The notes under the pieces were generated by a model. That model was not told the DNA's origin. It saw nothing but the letters and a program-made list of their open reading frames with translations, and made no database searches. A program made the translations under genes and the position numbers. 64,000 nucleotides of DNA from Seramator thermalis (GTDB lineage Bacteria; Bacteroidota; Bacteroidia; Bacteroidales; Dysgonomonadaceae), in the NCBI RefSeq assembly GCF_004138125.1, contig NZ_RXHS01000001.1, positions 1 to 64,000 of the forward strand, in the 5' to 3' direction. Positions 52,233-61,297 of this stretch are shown in pieces; the stretch's first letter is position 1, and each line of letters begins with the position of its first letter.

Positions 52233-53060
52233 TCATTTCAGGTATTTTTTGATCAAAAGCTGAAATTCTTTTGTCTTTTTAAAATGTGAAAACCATATAT
52301 TGAGGCTATCAAGCAGCATCGGCGAATCTTTCCGCACTGCCCACGAATCGAATTGAGTAAAACCGATATCTGTTTCTATGTCGATTTCAGGCAATCTTTT
52401 CTCCATTTGTGTGGCAATCTTCTCATCACAAACAGTGAAATCTATGTCACCACCTGCCACTTTCATAATTAGTTGCTCTGTTTCGTATGAGGGATCTTGC
52501 ATGATAAAAATAGTATCTCCTATTTCATGCGAAAGATTGTCGAGACGTAGAATTACTGGTGAATTTGCAGGAACATAAATTGTTTTTTTTGCCAACTCGA
52601 GGTGTTGACGAATAGGTGCTATTCCATTGTTATATTCCGCTTTTCGTTGTACCAGTACCTGTTTATTCAACAAAATAGGCTGAGTAAAAGCAACTTTGCT
52701 CCGTAAATCGATATTAACAGGTATGCTTCGGGCGATAATATCATAACGTCGAGAAAGAAGTCCTTCAAGGTTTTCTTCTAATTTATTTTCCAAGAAAATG
52801 TTCACTTTTATCTGCCAATCTTTTTCGAGTCTGCGCAACAACTCATACTGAAAACCCGCCAAAGTATCTCCCGAAACGAAGTATCCAATTGCATTGTAAT
52901 CGGTTACAACATTCAATTCTCCACTTTTTTTGATCTGGGGATAATCTCTTACTTCGTAGGTATCAGATTTTGAATTGATTTGTTTCCTTAACGAAAACAT
53001 TAACCAAATTACTACTATCAACAAAAAACCGTAGAGATACAACAGTTTCTTCGATTTCAT
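52233..53060 (-). CDS. Membrane-anchored solute-binding-like protein (SBP_bac_3, MltF N-terminal type)
   Basis: The 275-residue protein has one N-terminal membrane segment (LLYLYGFLLIVVIWLMFSL) and a periplasmic-binding fold: SGELNVVTDYNAIGYFVSGDTLAGFQYELLRRLEKDWQIKVNIFL, LLSRRYDIIARSIPVNIDLRSKVAFTQPILLNKQVLVQRK, and QFDSWAVRKDSPMLLDSLNIWF. This is like the N-terminal domain of the lytic transglycosylase MltF, but the catalytic lysozyme-like domain is absent. It could bind a peptide or glycan fragment. It follows the porin gene by 17 bp, so the pair is likely co-transcribed. Confidence 0.85.
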   Translation of the reverse strand: MKSKKLLYLYGFLLIVVIWLMFSLRKQINSKSDTYEVRDYPQIKKSGELNVVTDYNAIGYFVSGDTLAGFQYELLRRLEKDWQIKVNIFLENKLEENLEGLLSRRYDIIARSIPVNIDLRSKVAFTQPILLNKQVLVQRKAEYNNGIAPIRQHLELAKKTIYVPANSPVILRLDNLSHEIGDTIFIMQDPSYETEQLIMKVAGGDIDFTVCDEKIATQMEKRLPEIDIETDIGFTQFDSWAVRKDSPMLLDSLNIWFSHFKKTKEFQLLIKKYLK

Positions 53061-53077
53061 AAAAAATCCGGTATTAT

Positions 53078-55114
53078 TTAATTGTACAAATTGACAGATA
53101 ACCCCATCTTAAACAGCATGGAATTGACCGGATAATGAGGAAGCGAAAAATAGTTGGGCTTCATGACGAGCGAGGCCACATTATACATCATCACAAAAAA
53201 GCGAGTTTGCTTCAAGTGCATATCGGCATAAAAAGTTGAAATCGGATAGTTTCCAATTTCCAACTCGCGTTGGTTGTAAAATTGCAACAAAGCAGGCTCA
53301 TACCCGGGAGCAAAATATTTGGTATGAAAATGAGCATCCACTCCTAATTGCAGGGTCAGTTCGTTCACAATTTTGGTTTTAAGATACATATTCGAATAGA
53401 GGCTTAGCGTAGGAACCGGAATCGCATTTTGGTTGCTCGACGTCTGATAAACCGCCTGATTATCCCAATTAAAAATACCGAATCGCAGTTTTTGATCGAT
53501 TCTTGCCGTCAGCACTTGTATATTCGATGATTCCTGCGTAGGATTTTTTTCGGCATCGAAATAAAGAAAATTCTGCAGATTTTCGACGCCAAGACTCAAT
53601 GTAGTATTCGTAAAAGGAATAAACAAACGCCCCCCTACATACACACGACGCGTATCGTCAAAATTTTTGTTCCACCAAAAATATTTCGATTGGTAATTTT
53701 CCTCTAAAAATTTGGGTTTAAGATTTTTGATGTATGCTTCCGCCTCAAGCTCAGTTCGTTTGCCTGAAATATAAAATCCGGTTTGCACATTTCCCGATAT
53801 TCGAAATTCCCCCAAATTATATCCAAGCACGCCCATATCGGCTTGTACATTGAATCTCAAATTATCATCTTGCTGCTTATTTAATATGCCGCCTATTACA
53901 ACGGCGTTTTCTCGATGAGTAAAACGACCATTACCGACCGTATCCACCATCGAATAATTTCGCAAATCATGTTCGACAAAAGCTGTGAGACCGAATTTAA
54001 CCCAATCTTTAAATCCTTCGCGCATAGAAATGGCAAAAGTATTTTTAAACGATGAGTAATGTGTGCTATCGTCAACTGCTTGAGGGTAATAGTTGTGTTT
54101 ATAAAGTGTATCGATGGCACGAATATTGTTTTGTTGATCTACAAACAGTGTATCGTACGACAAAAAACGTCGATACTGCTCGCGATATCGAGACGTAAGG
54201 ATTAAACTGGCCACAGGCACAAATTCGCCCGGCGTTTCATCGGACTCTGCTTGTTTTCTATAACCCAGATTGTAACGTCCGCTTATATAAAACTGATTTG
54301 TTTTCAATCGATTCCATGTGTTGGACATACGTGTTGGAATATCTTTCGAAGTAAAACTTTGCTCAATCGAATCGGGCTGAGTAATAAAATTGTCATCGCT
54401 AATGCCCCCATTTTCATATTGAGTGATTCCGGCGGAAGAAGCGAAAAAGTGCGTTTCAATCCGGTCACTCAAATAATTTCCATAAAATACTAAATCGTTG
54501 AATTTCACCGATTGAGAATTGTAAAATCCCTTTGCCTGCAAAAAATCGAGATCGAGTCCCACATTCAGTTTTTTGCCGAAATTCATGGTTATTCGTCCCT
54601 GAAGTCTTTCTTCCTGATTTTGCGAAGAACCGGCAGTCTGATATGAAAGATTGGAATATGGGATTCGAACATTATAGAACAATTGATTATCAGGATCCTT
54701 ATTATAAGGATAATAAGAATCGTAGAAAACGAATTGATCTTTTTCTTTTCGCTCAAAAAATATTTTTGATATCAACGGTGAGCCCAGATTTCCCAAATAA
54801 CCCATAGCTACAGAGTATCCGTCGGGAAGTGTTGTTTGATGATAATTATGCAACGCCGTATCCATTGGTATTAAATATCGATCACCGGTGCGTTCCACAA
54901 TTTTCCATGTAGTAAATCGAGTTGGCTGAATAGTGTCTTGCAATTTAGCCACAGTAACGTTTGGTTGGCGAGGATTAACATGACGGGGGAGTAATGCCAA
55001 CGAATCGGGATCTCGCGTGATTTGCGAAGAATCCGGTAAAATTATTCTTGCCTGCGAAAACAAAAGAGTAGTCGACAAGCACAAAAGACAAATGGTTGCA
55101 ATCTTTTGTTTCAT
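53078..55114 (-). CDS. Putative porin (Porin_10 type)
   Basis: The 678-residue protein starts with a signal peptide (MKQKIATICLLCLSTTLLFSQ) and matches Bacteroidetes putative porins: KIVERTGDRYLIPMDTALHNYHQTTLPDGYSVAMGYLGNLGSPLISKIFFERKEKDQFVFYDSYYPY, then alternating beta-barrel sequence to a C-terminal MGLSVNLYN. The inner ATG was used because the signal peptide begins there; an in-frame ATG at 55144 lies 30 bp upstream. A -7 box ends 6 bp before the chosen ATG, so the mRNA may be leaderless. Channel role and substrate are unknown. Confidence 0.85.
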   Translation of the reverse strand: MKQKIATICLLCLSTTLLFSQARIILPDSSQITRDPDSLALLPRHVNPRQPNVTVAKLQDTIQPTRFTTWKIVERTGDRYLIPMDTALHNYHQTTLPDGYSVAMGYLGNLGSPLISKIFFERKEKDQFVFYDSYYPYNKDPDNQLFYNVRIPYSNLSYQTAGSSQNQEERLQGRITMNFGKKLNVGLDLDFLQAKGFYNSQSVKFNDLVFYGNYLSDRIETHFFASSAGITQYENGGISDDNFITQPDSIEQSFTSKDIPTRMSNTWNRLKTNQFYISGRYNLGYRKQAESDETPGEFVPVASLILTSRYREQYRRFLSYDTLFVDQQNNIRAIDTLYKHNYYPQAVDDSTHYSSFKNTFAISMREGFKDWVKFGLTAFVEHDLRNYSMVDTVGNGRFTHRENAVVIGGILNKQQDDNLRFNVQADMGVLGYNLGEFRISGNVQTGFYISGKRTELEAEAYIKNLKPKFLEENYQSKYFWWNKNFDDTRRVYVGGRLFIPFTNTTLSLGVENLQNFLYFDAEKNPTQESSNIQVLTARIDQKLRFGIFNWDNQAVYQTSSNQNAIPVPTLSLYSNMYLKTKIVNELTLQLGVDAHFHTKYFAPGYEPALLQFYNQRELEIGNYPISTFYADMHLKQTRFFVMMYNVASLVMKPNYFSLPHYPVNSMLFKMGLSVNLYN

Positions 55115-55120
55115 CGGGTG

Positions 55121-55128
55121 CAAACTTA
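55121..55128 (-). promoter_or_regulatory. -7 element immediately before the porin gene
   Basis: TAAGTTTG on the minus strand, 6 bp before the chosen ATG. Either a leaderless promoter or a chance match. Confidence 0.35.
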
Positions 55129-55206
55129 CATAAAAAAATGCCATTTAAACTTGCCTCTAAGCTATTTTCAGTGGTTTTTCAGTATTTTTACAACTTTACG
55201 AGAAAA

Positions 55207-56046
55207 CTATTTTCTGAAAATTCTCTCGTAGGGAATATTCCCAATTTGAGCAGCCGTTTCGGAATAGGAACTCTGATGCGATCCAAATATTTTATTGGTA
55301 CGCGACAATACATACAATTCAACGAGCGCATCCTGCATGCCGCGAACCGAATTTCGCGAGGCATCGACGTCCGACAAAACAATAATTCGATCTCCAAAAG
55401 CAGTAATCATGCGGTTTTTTTCCAACCGAGAATCAGAGGCCACATAAAATTTGGTTTCGGGATATAATTGCAATTCTTCCCGCATCCTTTGCACGAAAAG
55501 TTCTGTCGGACTGCCATTGATGGCGTCAATATTGTCTGTGCGACGAATATGTATGCCGACCGTATGCGAGGTGAAACTTTCACATATAAGATCGATTCGT
55601 GCCTGCAATGCAGGAAGAGGAACAAATGCATCGAAAAGTTTGCGCCGATGGTTTTCATAAAACAGCACACAAGCCGAAATATAGGATTTGCGATGCGACA
55701 AAGCCCATTGCCGAAAATCGAATTGTTTGTAAAGCAATTGTGTAACTTCATCGTCACGCAGACGTCCGTCAAATTGCATCTGTTGAAAAACAGCCGGCAG
55801 ATATGCATTCTTCTTTCGCGGTCTGTCATACAGCAAATAATCGCTTGCCGCAGCCTCTCGCAATTTGAATCTATCTGTTTTGATGGAACAAAACAAGTCG
55901 TCGAAACGGCAGTTAAGTCCATTATCTTTAAACCATATTGCAGTGGCCTGCAACGAAGTATTGTCGATGAGATGAAGCACCGATTCAATTGCTTTCATTC
56001 GATTGGCAAGGCCGCCATAAGGAATTAGTGTGATGGTTGGCTGCAT
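55207..56046 (-). CDS. Fucosyltransferase-like glycosyltransferase (GT11-like)
   Basis: The 279-residue protein starts MQPTITLIPYGGLANRMKAIES, has a GGLANRM nucleotide-sugar motif and a second motif VGIHIRRTDNIDAINGSPTELFVQRM, as in alpha-1,2-fucosyltransferases and related HxRR enzymes. It ends with GSHQSSYSETAAQIGNIPYERIF, also typical. The family uses GDP-fucose, but the acceptor and even the sugar are uncertain here. It is isolated, with no polysaccharide cluster nearby, between the porin gene and the divergent his operon. The shorter start was chosen by family pattern. Confidence 0.7.
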   Translation of the reverse strand: MQPTITLIPYGGLANRMKAIESVLHLIDNTSLQATAIWFKDNGLNCRFDDLFCSIKTDRFKLREAAASDYLLYDRPRKKNAYLPAVFQQMQFDGRLRDDEVTQLLYKQFDFRQWALSHRKSYISACVLFYENHRRKLFDAFVPLPALQARIDLICESFTSHTVGIHIRRTDNIDAINGSPTELFVQRMREELQLYPETKFYVASDSRLEKNRMITAFGDRIIVLSDVDASRNSVRGMQDALVELYVLSRTNKIFGSHQSSYSETAAQIGNIPYERIFRK

Positions 56047-56148
56047 ATTGCAGATATACGTATTTTGAAACAACAAAATTAATCAAAATATTCTTTTTAG
56101 CTGAATACCCATATTTTAGGGAACAATGAAAACATTTTTCCAAAAAAA

Positions 56149-56179
56149 TTGGCCATAAAAAATAAAACCACTATCTTTG
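56149..56179 (+). promoter_or_regulatory. his operon promoter with both -33 and -7 boxes
   Basis: TTGG (56149-56152), 19 bp of spacer, then TATCTTTG (56172-56179) match the Bacteroidetes promoter. The predicted start is near 56186, about 13 nt before the leader-peptide ATG. Confidence 0.75.
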
Positions 56180-56198
56180 CCGCGAAATTAAATCAAAA

Positions 56199-56255
56199 AT
56201 GAAAGCTAATCGTATTCATCATCATCATTTTCAAACTTGCGGTCAAGCGAGCTGA
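56199..56255 (+). CDS. hisL: Histidine operon leader peptide
   Basis: The ATG at 56199 opens an 18-codon frame to TGA at 56253-56255: MKANRIHHHHFQTCGQAS. Four consecutive His codons, all CAT, lie at 56217-56228. It sits after a canonical promoter and ahead of an intrinsic terminator in front of hisG, the classical arrangement for attenuation by charged tRNA-His. The known enterobacterial leader has seven His; the run here is shorter. The peptide itself needs no function; translation is the sensor. Confidence 0.85.
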   Translation: MKANRIHHHHFQTCGQAS

Positions 56256-56301
56256 CTATGATATGCCGATACGTAAAAGGATACATTAAAAACCCGCTTG
56301 A
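56243..56301 (+). promoter_or_regulatory. Candidate antiterminator pairing of the his attenuator
   Basis: TCAAGCG at 56243-56249, near the end of the leader frame, is exactly complementary to CGCTTGA at 56295-56301, which covers the 3' end of the terminator's left arm and its loop. A competing small hairpin CTTG/CAAG (56236-56239 with 56244-56247) could sequester it. A ribosome stalled on the His codons would leave 56243-56249 free to pair and break the terminator; one at the stop codon would cover it. The pairing is read from the sequence; the mechanism is inferred. Confidence 0.65.
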
Positions 56302-56322
56302 GTAAATTAGGCGGGTTTTTTT
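56288..56322 (+). terminator. his attenuator terminator
   Basis: AAAACCCGC (56289-56297) pairs with GCGGGTTTT (56311-56319), loop of 13 nt, followed by a T-run. It lies between the leader peptide and hisG, 50 bp before hisG. Confidence 0.88.
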
Positions 56323-56372
56323 CTTATAATATTAATATCCCAACGAATTTACCGGGCAAAAACAATCACGAT

Positions 56373-57233
56373 ATGGAAGAAAAATTGAAAATTGCCATCC
56401 AAAAAAGCGGTCGTTTGAGCGAAAAATCACTCGAGCTGCTTAAAGAATGCGGAATCAAAATTTCGAATACGGACAGAAAACTTAAGGCCGAAGCTCGAAA
56501 CTTTCCGATGGAAATCCTTTTTCTGCGCGACGACGACATTCCTCAGTATGTAGAACAAGGCGTTGCAGATCTCGGTATTTTAGGCGAAAACGAAGTATGG
56601 GAAAAAGACAAGGACGTGGACATAGTAGAGCAACTTGGTTTTGGAAATTGCCGACTTTCGCTGGCTATTCCCAAAGAGGAGGAGTATACGGGTATTTCGT
56701 ATTTTCAGGGGAAAAAAATCGCTACGAGTTATCCGAAAATATTGCTCAAATATTTCGCCGAAAAAGGCATCGACGTTAAAATCGAAGAAATTGGTGGAAG
56801 CGTTGAAATTGCAACCGGCATCGGACTTGCCGACGGCATTTTCGATATTGTGAGCACCGGCAGCACGCTTATTATGAACGGATTGAAAGAGGTTGATGCC
56901 ATTGTAAAAAGCGAAGCTGTATTAATAGCAAACAAATCGTTGAATGACGAGAAAAAAGCACTGCTCGAAAAATTGCTTTTCCGTATTCGAGCTTACAAAA
57001 AAGGAAGCGGAAGCAAATATATCGTCATGAATGCTCCCAACGAATCTATTCCCGAAATTTGTCGAATTTTGCCCGGAATGAAATCTCCCAGCATTCTTCC
57101 CTTGGCCGAAGAAGGCTGGAGCAGCATTCACTCGGTAGTTCAAGAAGATGAATTTTGGGATGTGATCGATGCGCTGAAAGATGTGAAAGCCCAAGGTATT
57201 CTTGTGATGAATATTGAAAAAATGATTCTATAG
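56373..57233 (+). CDS. hisG: ATP phosphoribosyltransferase (long form)
   Basis: The 286-residue enzyme joins ATP and PRPP, the first and committed step of histidine synthesis. Motifs: KLKIAIQKSGRLSEKSLELL, DLGILGENEVWEKDK, and GLADGIFDIVSTGSTLIMNGL, which binds PRPP. The C-terminal about 75 residues (SKYIVMNAPNESIPEICRILPGMKSPSILPLAEEGWSSIHSVV) are the ACT-like domain that senses histidine, so this is the long HisG that needs no HisZ. The start MEEKLKIAIQKSGRL was chosen; an in-frame opening at 56298 falls inside the terminator. Confidence 0.96.
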   Translation: MEEKLKIAIQKSGRLSEKSLELLKECGIKISNTDRKLKAEARNFPMEILFLRDDDIPQYVEQGVADLGILGENEVWEKDKDVDIVEQLGFGNCRLSLAIPKEEEYTGISYFQGKKIATSYPKILLKYFAEKGIDVKIEEIGGSVEIATGIGLADGIFDIVSTGSTLIMNGLKEVDAIVKSEAVLIANKSLNDEKKALLEKLLFRIRAYKKGSGSKYIVMNAPNESIPEICRILPGMKSPSILPLAEEGWSSIHSVVQEDEFWDVIDALKDVKAQGILVMNIEKMIL

Positions 57234-57254
57234 CCGACCAAATAATAAAACGCA

Positions 57255-58547
57255 ATGAAAACAATTTCGAATCCTGCTCCGGCGAAGTGGGAAAAACTTG
57301 CGAGACGACCTGAAATTCGCCCCGATAAGCTGCGAAAAATGGTGAACGACGTGTTTCGCGATATTGCGAAGCAAGGAGATCGGGCTGTTTTAAAATATAG
57401 TAGAAAATTCGATTATCCCGAACAAACTTCACTTCCGGTCGATCAAAACATGATCGACAAAGCGGCCGACAATCTTTCCCAACAACTAAAACAATCCATT
57501 GACCTGGCGCGACAAAATATTAAAAAGTTTCATTTGTCGCAACGCGAAGTGTCCGTGGTTGTGGAGACTGTACCGGGCGTTACTTGTTGGCGCGAATCGA
57601 AAGCCATCGAAAAGGTCGGCATTTACATTCCGGGAGGGTCTGCCCCACTCTTTTCAACCGTACTGATGCTGGCTATTCCTGCAAAAATTGCAGGTTGCAG
57701 CGAAATTGTGCTTTGCACTCCGCCTGACAAATTCGGCAACATACATCCGGCAATTTTATATACTGCTCAATTAACGGGGGTTACCAAGATTTTTGCAATC
57801 GGCGGCATGCAAGCCATCGGAGCCATGACTTTTGGCACGGAATCGGTGCCGAAAACAGATAAAATTTTCGGACCCGGCAACCAATATGTTATGGCAGCCA
57901 AACGTTATGCACAGCTGCAGGGTGTTGCCATCGACATGCCGGCAGGGCCAAGCGAAGTGTTGGTTATTGCCGACGAATCGTGCAATCCTTCTTTTGTGGC
58001 GGCCGATCTGCTTTCGCAAGCCGAACACGGGCCCGACAGTCAGGTGATGCTTGTAACCGACAGCAAAAAAACAATCAAAGAAATTCTGAAAGAAATCGAT
58101 TTGCAGATTGCATTGCTCCCCCGACAGGACATCGCTGCGCAAGCATTAAAAAACAGTCGTGCCATTTTGTTGAATAACTTGGATGAATGTTTGGCATTCA
58201 GCAATTTATATGCTCCTGAGCATCTGATTTTAGCAATTGAAAATTCTGCCGAATGGGCAAAAAAAGTGATAAATGCCGGATCGGTCTTTTTAGGAAGATA
58301 TAGCTGCGAAAGTTTGGGCGATTATGCCAGCGGCACCAATCACACATTACCTACAAGTGGTTTTGCAAAAGCATATAGCGGCGTTTCGCTTGACAGTTTT
58401 GTCAAGAAAATAACCTTTCAGCATGTAACCGAACAAGGCATTTGCGAAATAGGGCCTGCAGTAGAAACAATGGCTGAAGCCGAACAACTTTTAGCCCACA
58501 AAAATGCCGTAACCCTTCGATTAAAGGAAACACTATCAAAATCGTAA
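57255..58547 (+). CDS. hisD: Histidinol dehydrogenase
   Basis: The 430-residue enzyme oxidises histidinol to histidine with two NAD+ in the final two steps. Zn ligands and active-site residues are in SQAEHGPDSQ (Gln255, His258) and APEHLIL (Glu322, His323). FGPGNQYVMAAKR and MPAGPSEVLVIAD are also present. It starts 21 bp after hisG. Confidence 0.97.
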   Translation: MKTISNPAPAKWEKLARRPEIRPDKLRKMVNDVFRDIAKQGDRAVLKYSRKFDYPEQTSLPVDQNMIDKAADNLSQQLKQSIDLARQNIKKFHLSQREVSVVVETVPGVTCWRESKAIEKVGIYIPGGSAPLFSTVLMLAIPAKIAGCSEIVLCTPPDKFGNIHPAILYTAQLTGVTKIFAIGGMQAIGAMTFGTESVPKTDKIFGPGNQYVMAAKRYAQLQGVAIDMPAGPSEVLVIADESCNPSFVAADLLSQAEHGPDSQVMLVTDSKKTIKEILKEIDLQIALLPRQDIAAQALKNSRAILLNNLDECLAFSNLYAPEHLILAIENSAEWAKKVINAGSVFLGRYSCESLGDYASGTNHTLPTSGFAKAYSGVSLDSFVKKITFQHVTEQGICEIGPAVETMAEAEQLLAHKNAVTLRLKETLSKS

Positions 58548-58554
58548 ACATATA

Positions 58555-59574
58555 ATGAAACCCTTCGACTTAAAATCACTTGTACGTCCCAATATCTGGT
58601 CACTGAAACCCTATTCGAGCGCCCGAGACGAATTTCAGGGCGAGGAGGGAATCTTTCTCGATGCCAACGAAAATCCTTTCGGCATGCTCAATCGCTATCC
58701 CGATCCGCACCAAAAAGCGCTGAAGGCGGCACTATCGGAAGCAAAGGATATTCCTGTCGAACAAATATTCATCGGCAACGGCAGTGACGAGGTTATCGAC
58801 ATTATCTATCGTATCTTCGCCATTCCCGGCAAGGATAGCGTAATTGTGTGTCCACCAACCTATGGAATGTACGAAGTGGCTGCCAACATCAACGATATTC
58901 ATGTCATCGAAATACCGCTGTTAGACAATTTCCAACTCGATATAAATAACATCCTTAAGCAGGAAGCCAAACTTATTTTTCTCTGTTCACCCAATAATCC
59001 GACAGGAAATCTGCTTAAAAACATCGATACCGTTCTTCAACAATTCAAGGGAATCGTTGTTGTGGACGAAGCCTATATCGATTTTCGATCCGATAAGTCG
59101 TTGCTCCCTTCGCTGAATAGTTATCCCAATTTAATCATAATGCAAACTTTCAGTAAAGCGATGGCATTGGCCGGTGCGCGCGTGGGTATTGCCTTCGCAA
59201 GTGCGGAAATCGTTGCTTTGATGGACAAAACAAAACCTCCCTACAACGTGAGCAAGCTCAATCAGGAAGCCGCCTTGCGCGCGCTTTCCAACCGTCGCGA
59301 AAATTCACTGCGAATCGGGACAATTATCAATGAGCGCGAAAATTTGATCGAGGAGCTCGAAAAACTGCCTGTCGTAAAGAAAATTTATCCTTCGGAATCC
59401 AATTTTTTGTTGGTTGAGGTTGCCGATGCAAACGCCGTCTATCGGCATTTGGTGAACAAAAAAATTATCATTCGCAATCGTCATTCGCAAGTCGAAAACT
59501 GCGTCCGCATTACTATCGGTACTCCGGAGGAAAATCGCAGATTATTGGAAGAATTAAGAAAGTTCAGCATATAA
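58555..59574 (+). CDS. hisC: Histidinol-phosphate aminotransferase
   Basis: The 339-residue PLP enzyme makes histidinol phosphate from imidazole-acetol phosphate and glutamate. The PLP Lys is Lys201 in [24 protein letters not shown] (substrate binding), GNGSDEVID and SPNNPTGN are also seen. It starts 7 bp after hisD. Confidence 0.96.
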   Translation: MKPFDLKSLVRPNIWSLKPYSSARDEFQGEEGIFLDANENPFGMLNRYPDPHQKALKAALSEAKDIPVEQIFIGNGSDEVIDIIYRIFAIPGKDSVIVCPPTYGMYEVAANINDIHVIEIPLLDNFQLDINNILKQEAKLIFLCSPNNPTGNLLKNIDTVLQQFKGIVVVDEAYIDFRSDKSLLPSLNSYPNLIIMQTFSKAMALAGARVGIAFASAEIVALMDKTKPPYNVSKLNQEAALRALSNRRENSLRIGTIINERENLIEELEKLPVVKKIYPSESNFLLVEVADANAVYRHLVNKKIIIRNRHSQVENCVRITIGTPEENRRLLEELRKFSI

Positions 59575-59587
59575 ATTGCTCCAAAAA

Positions 59588-60676
59588 ATGAAAAAAGTAC
59601 TCTTTATAGATCGTGACGGAACACTTATCGTCGAACCTGACGACGAACAGGTGGATAGTCTCGAAAAGCTCGAATTCTATCCAAAAGTTTTTCAGAATCT
59701 GTCGAAAATAGCCAATGAGCTCGAATATGAGTTGGTGATGGTTACCAATCAGGACGGGCTTGGCACGGCTTCGTTTCCCGAAGAAACATTTTGGCCGGTG
59801 CAAAATAAAATCATTCAGGCTTTTAGCAACGAAGGGGTAGTTTTCAGCGAAATACTCATCGATCGTTCGTTCCCGCACGAAAACCTGCCGACACGAAAAC
59901 CCGGAACAGCGATGCTCACGCATTATCTGAAAGGGAATTACGATTTAAAAAATTCATTCGTGATTGGCGACAGAACTACGGATATTCAACTCGCTCATAA
60001 TATGGGGTGTAAATCCATTCTGTTAAGCAATACTATAGCAGACGAGGCCGTTTTGTGCAGTTCTGATTGGGGCGAAATTTATCGTTTTCTGAAATCGGAA
60101 CCTCGTCGGGGAACTGTTATTCGAAACACTACCGAAACCCAAATTTCCGTTTCGGTAAATCTGGATGGCACGGGCAAAAGTGACATATCCACCGGCTTGG
60201 GTTTTTTCGATCACATGCTCGATCAAATTGCCCGACATGGCGGCATCGATCTGAGTGTGAAAGCTCAGGGCGATTTGCATATCGATGAGCATCATACCAT
60301 CGAAGATGTGGGCATTGCGTTGGGTGAATGTTTCCTTCATGCATTAGGCAAGAAAAAAGGAATTGCCCGATATGGTTTTCTGCTGCCTATGGACGACTGT
60401 CTGGCGCAAGTGGCAATCGACTTTGGAGGTCGACCATGGATTGTTTGGAATGTTGCATTCAACCGCGAAAAAATAGGAGAAGTGCCTACCGAAATGTTTT
60501 TCCATTTCTTCAAATCGTTTAGCGACAATGCCAAATGCAATCTCAACATCAAAGCCGAAGGCGATAACGAACATCACAAGGCTGAAGCGGTATTCAAAGC
60601 ATTCGCCAAAGCCGTGAAAATGGCTGTCAAAAAAGGAGAAAACGAAGGAATACCAAGCACCAAAGGCGTAATTTAG
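59588..60676 (+). CDS. hisB: Bifunctional histidinol-phosphatase/imidazoleglycerol-phosphate dehydratase
   Basis: The 362-residue fusion joins a HAD phosphatase ([13 protein letters not shown] catalytic Asp pair, near residues 8-10, and [18 protein letters not shown]) and a HisB dehydratase from about residue 175 ([41 protein letters not shown], Mn-binding His clusters). It carries both steps, as in E. coli. The ATG was preferred to the in-frame TTG 12 bp upstream. It starts 13 bp after hisC. Confidence 0.96.
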   Translation: MKKVLFIDRDGTLIVEPDDEQVDSLEKLEFYPKVFQNLSKIANELEYELVMVTNQDGLGTASFPEETFWPVQNKIIQAFSNEGVVFSEILIDRSFPHENLPTRKPGTAMLTHYLKGNYDLKNSFVIGDRTTDIQLAHNMGCKSILLSNTIADEAVLCSSDWGEIYRFLKSEPRRGTVIRNTTETQISVSVNLDGTGKSDISTGLGFFDHMLDQIARHGGIDLSVKAQGDLHIDEHHTIEDVGIALGECFLHALGKKKGIARYGFLLPMDDCLAQVAIDFGGRPWIVWNVAFNREKIGEVPTEMFFHFFKSFSDNAKCNLNIKAEGDNEHHKAEAVFKAFAKAVKMAVKKGENEGIPSTKGVI

Positions 60677-60697
60677 ATTAAAACATACAATCAAAAT

Positions 60698-61276
60698 ATG
60701 ATTGCCATTATCAAATATAACGCGGGAAATATTACATCGGTTAAGAATGCCGTCGAACGACTTGGTTTCGAGTGCATCATTACCGACGACCCGATTGTGC
60801 TACATTCGGCCGAAAAGGTAATTTTTCCGGGCGTGGGCGAAGCCTCCTCCGCCATGAAATATCTTTCCGAAAAAAAACTCGACGAGGTCATCCGTTCGCT
60901 CGATCAACCGGTATTGGGGATTTGCCTCGGATTACAACTTCTTTGTCGTCATTCCGAAGAAGCAGATACCGACTGTTTAGGAATATTCGATGCCGAAGTC
61001 CGAAAATTTCCGCCAACCGACATTGTTCCTCACATGGGTTGGAACAATCTGACCAATACCTCAACGACGCTTTTCGATGGATTCGATACGGACGATACTG
61101 TGTATTTCGTTCACAGTTATTATGCCGAACTTTCTCAACATACCATTGCCCAATGCGATTATATTCTGCCTTTCAGTGCAGCCATGCACAAAGATAATTT
61201 TTTTGCTACCCAATTTCATCCCGAAAAATCGGCAGCAGTAGGTGAACGGTTACTGCGAAACTTTTTGTCAATGTAA
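60698..61276 (+). CDS. hisH: Imidazole glycerol phosphate synthase, glutaminase subunit
   Basis: The 192-residue amidotransferase supplies ammonia to HisF. The catalytic triad is Cys76 in LGICLGLQ, and His174/Glu176 in QFHPEKSA. The oxyanion-hole region is FPGVGEA. It starts 21 bp after hisB. Confidence 0.96.
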   Translation: MIAIIKYNAGNITSVKNAVERLGFECIITDDPIVLHSAEKVIFPGVGEASSAMKYLSEKKLDEVIRSLDQPVLGICLGLQLLCRHSEEADTDCLGIFDAEVRKFPPTDIVPHMGWNNLTNTSTTLFDGFDTDDTVYFVHSYYAELSQHTIAQCDYILPFSAAMHKDNFFATQFHPEKSAAVGERLLRNFLSM

Positions 61277-61297
61277 AAAAACGATTCAACAAAAATT

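Noticed and set aside
55468-56028. 186-codon plus-strand frame opposite the glycosyltransferase
   Set aside because: Antisense to a frame with the GGLANRM and HIRRTDN motifs; no motif of its own.
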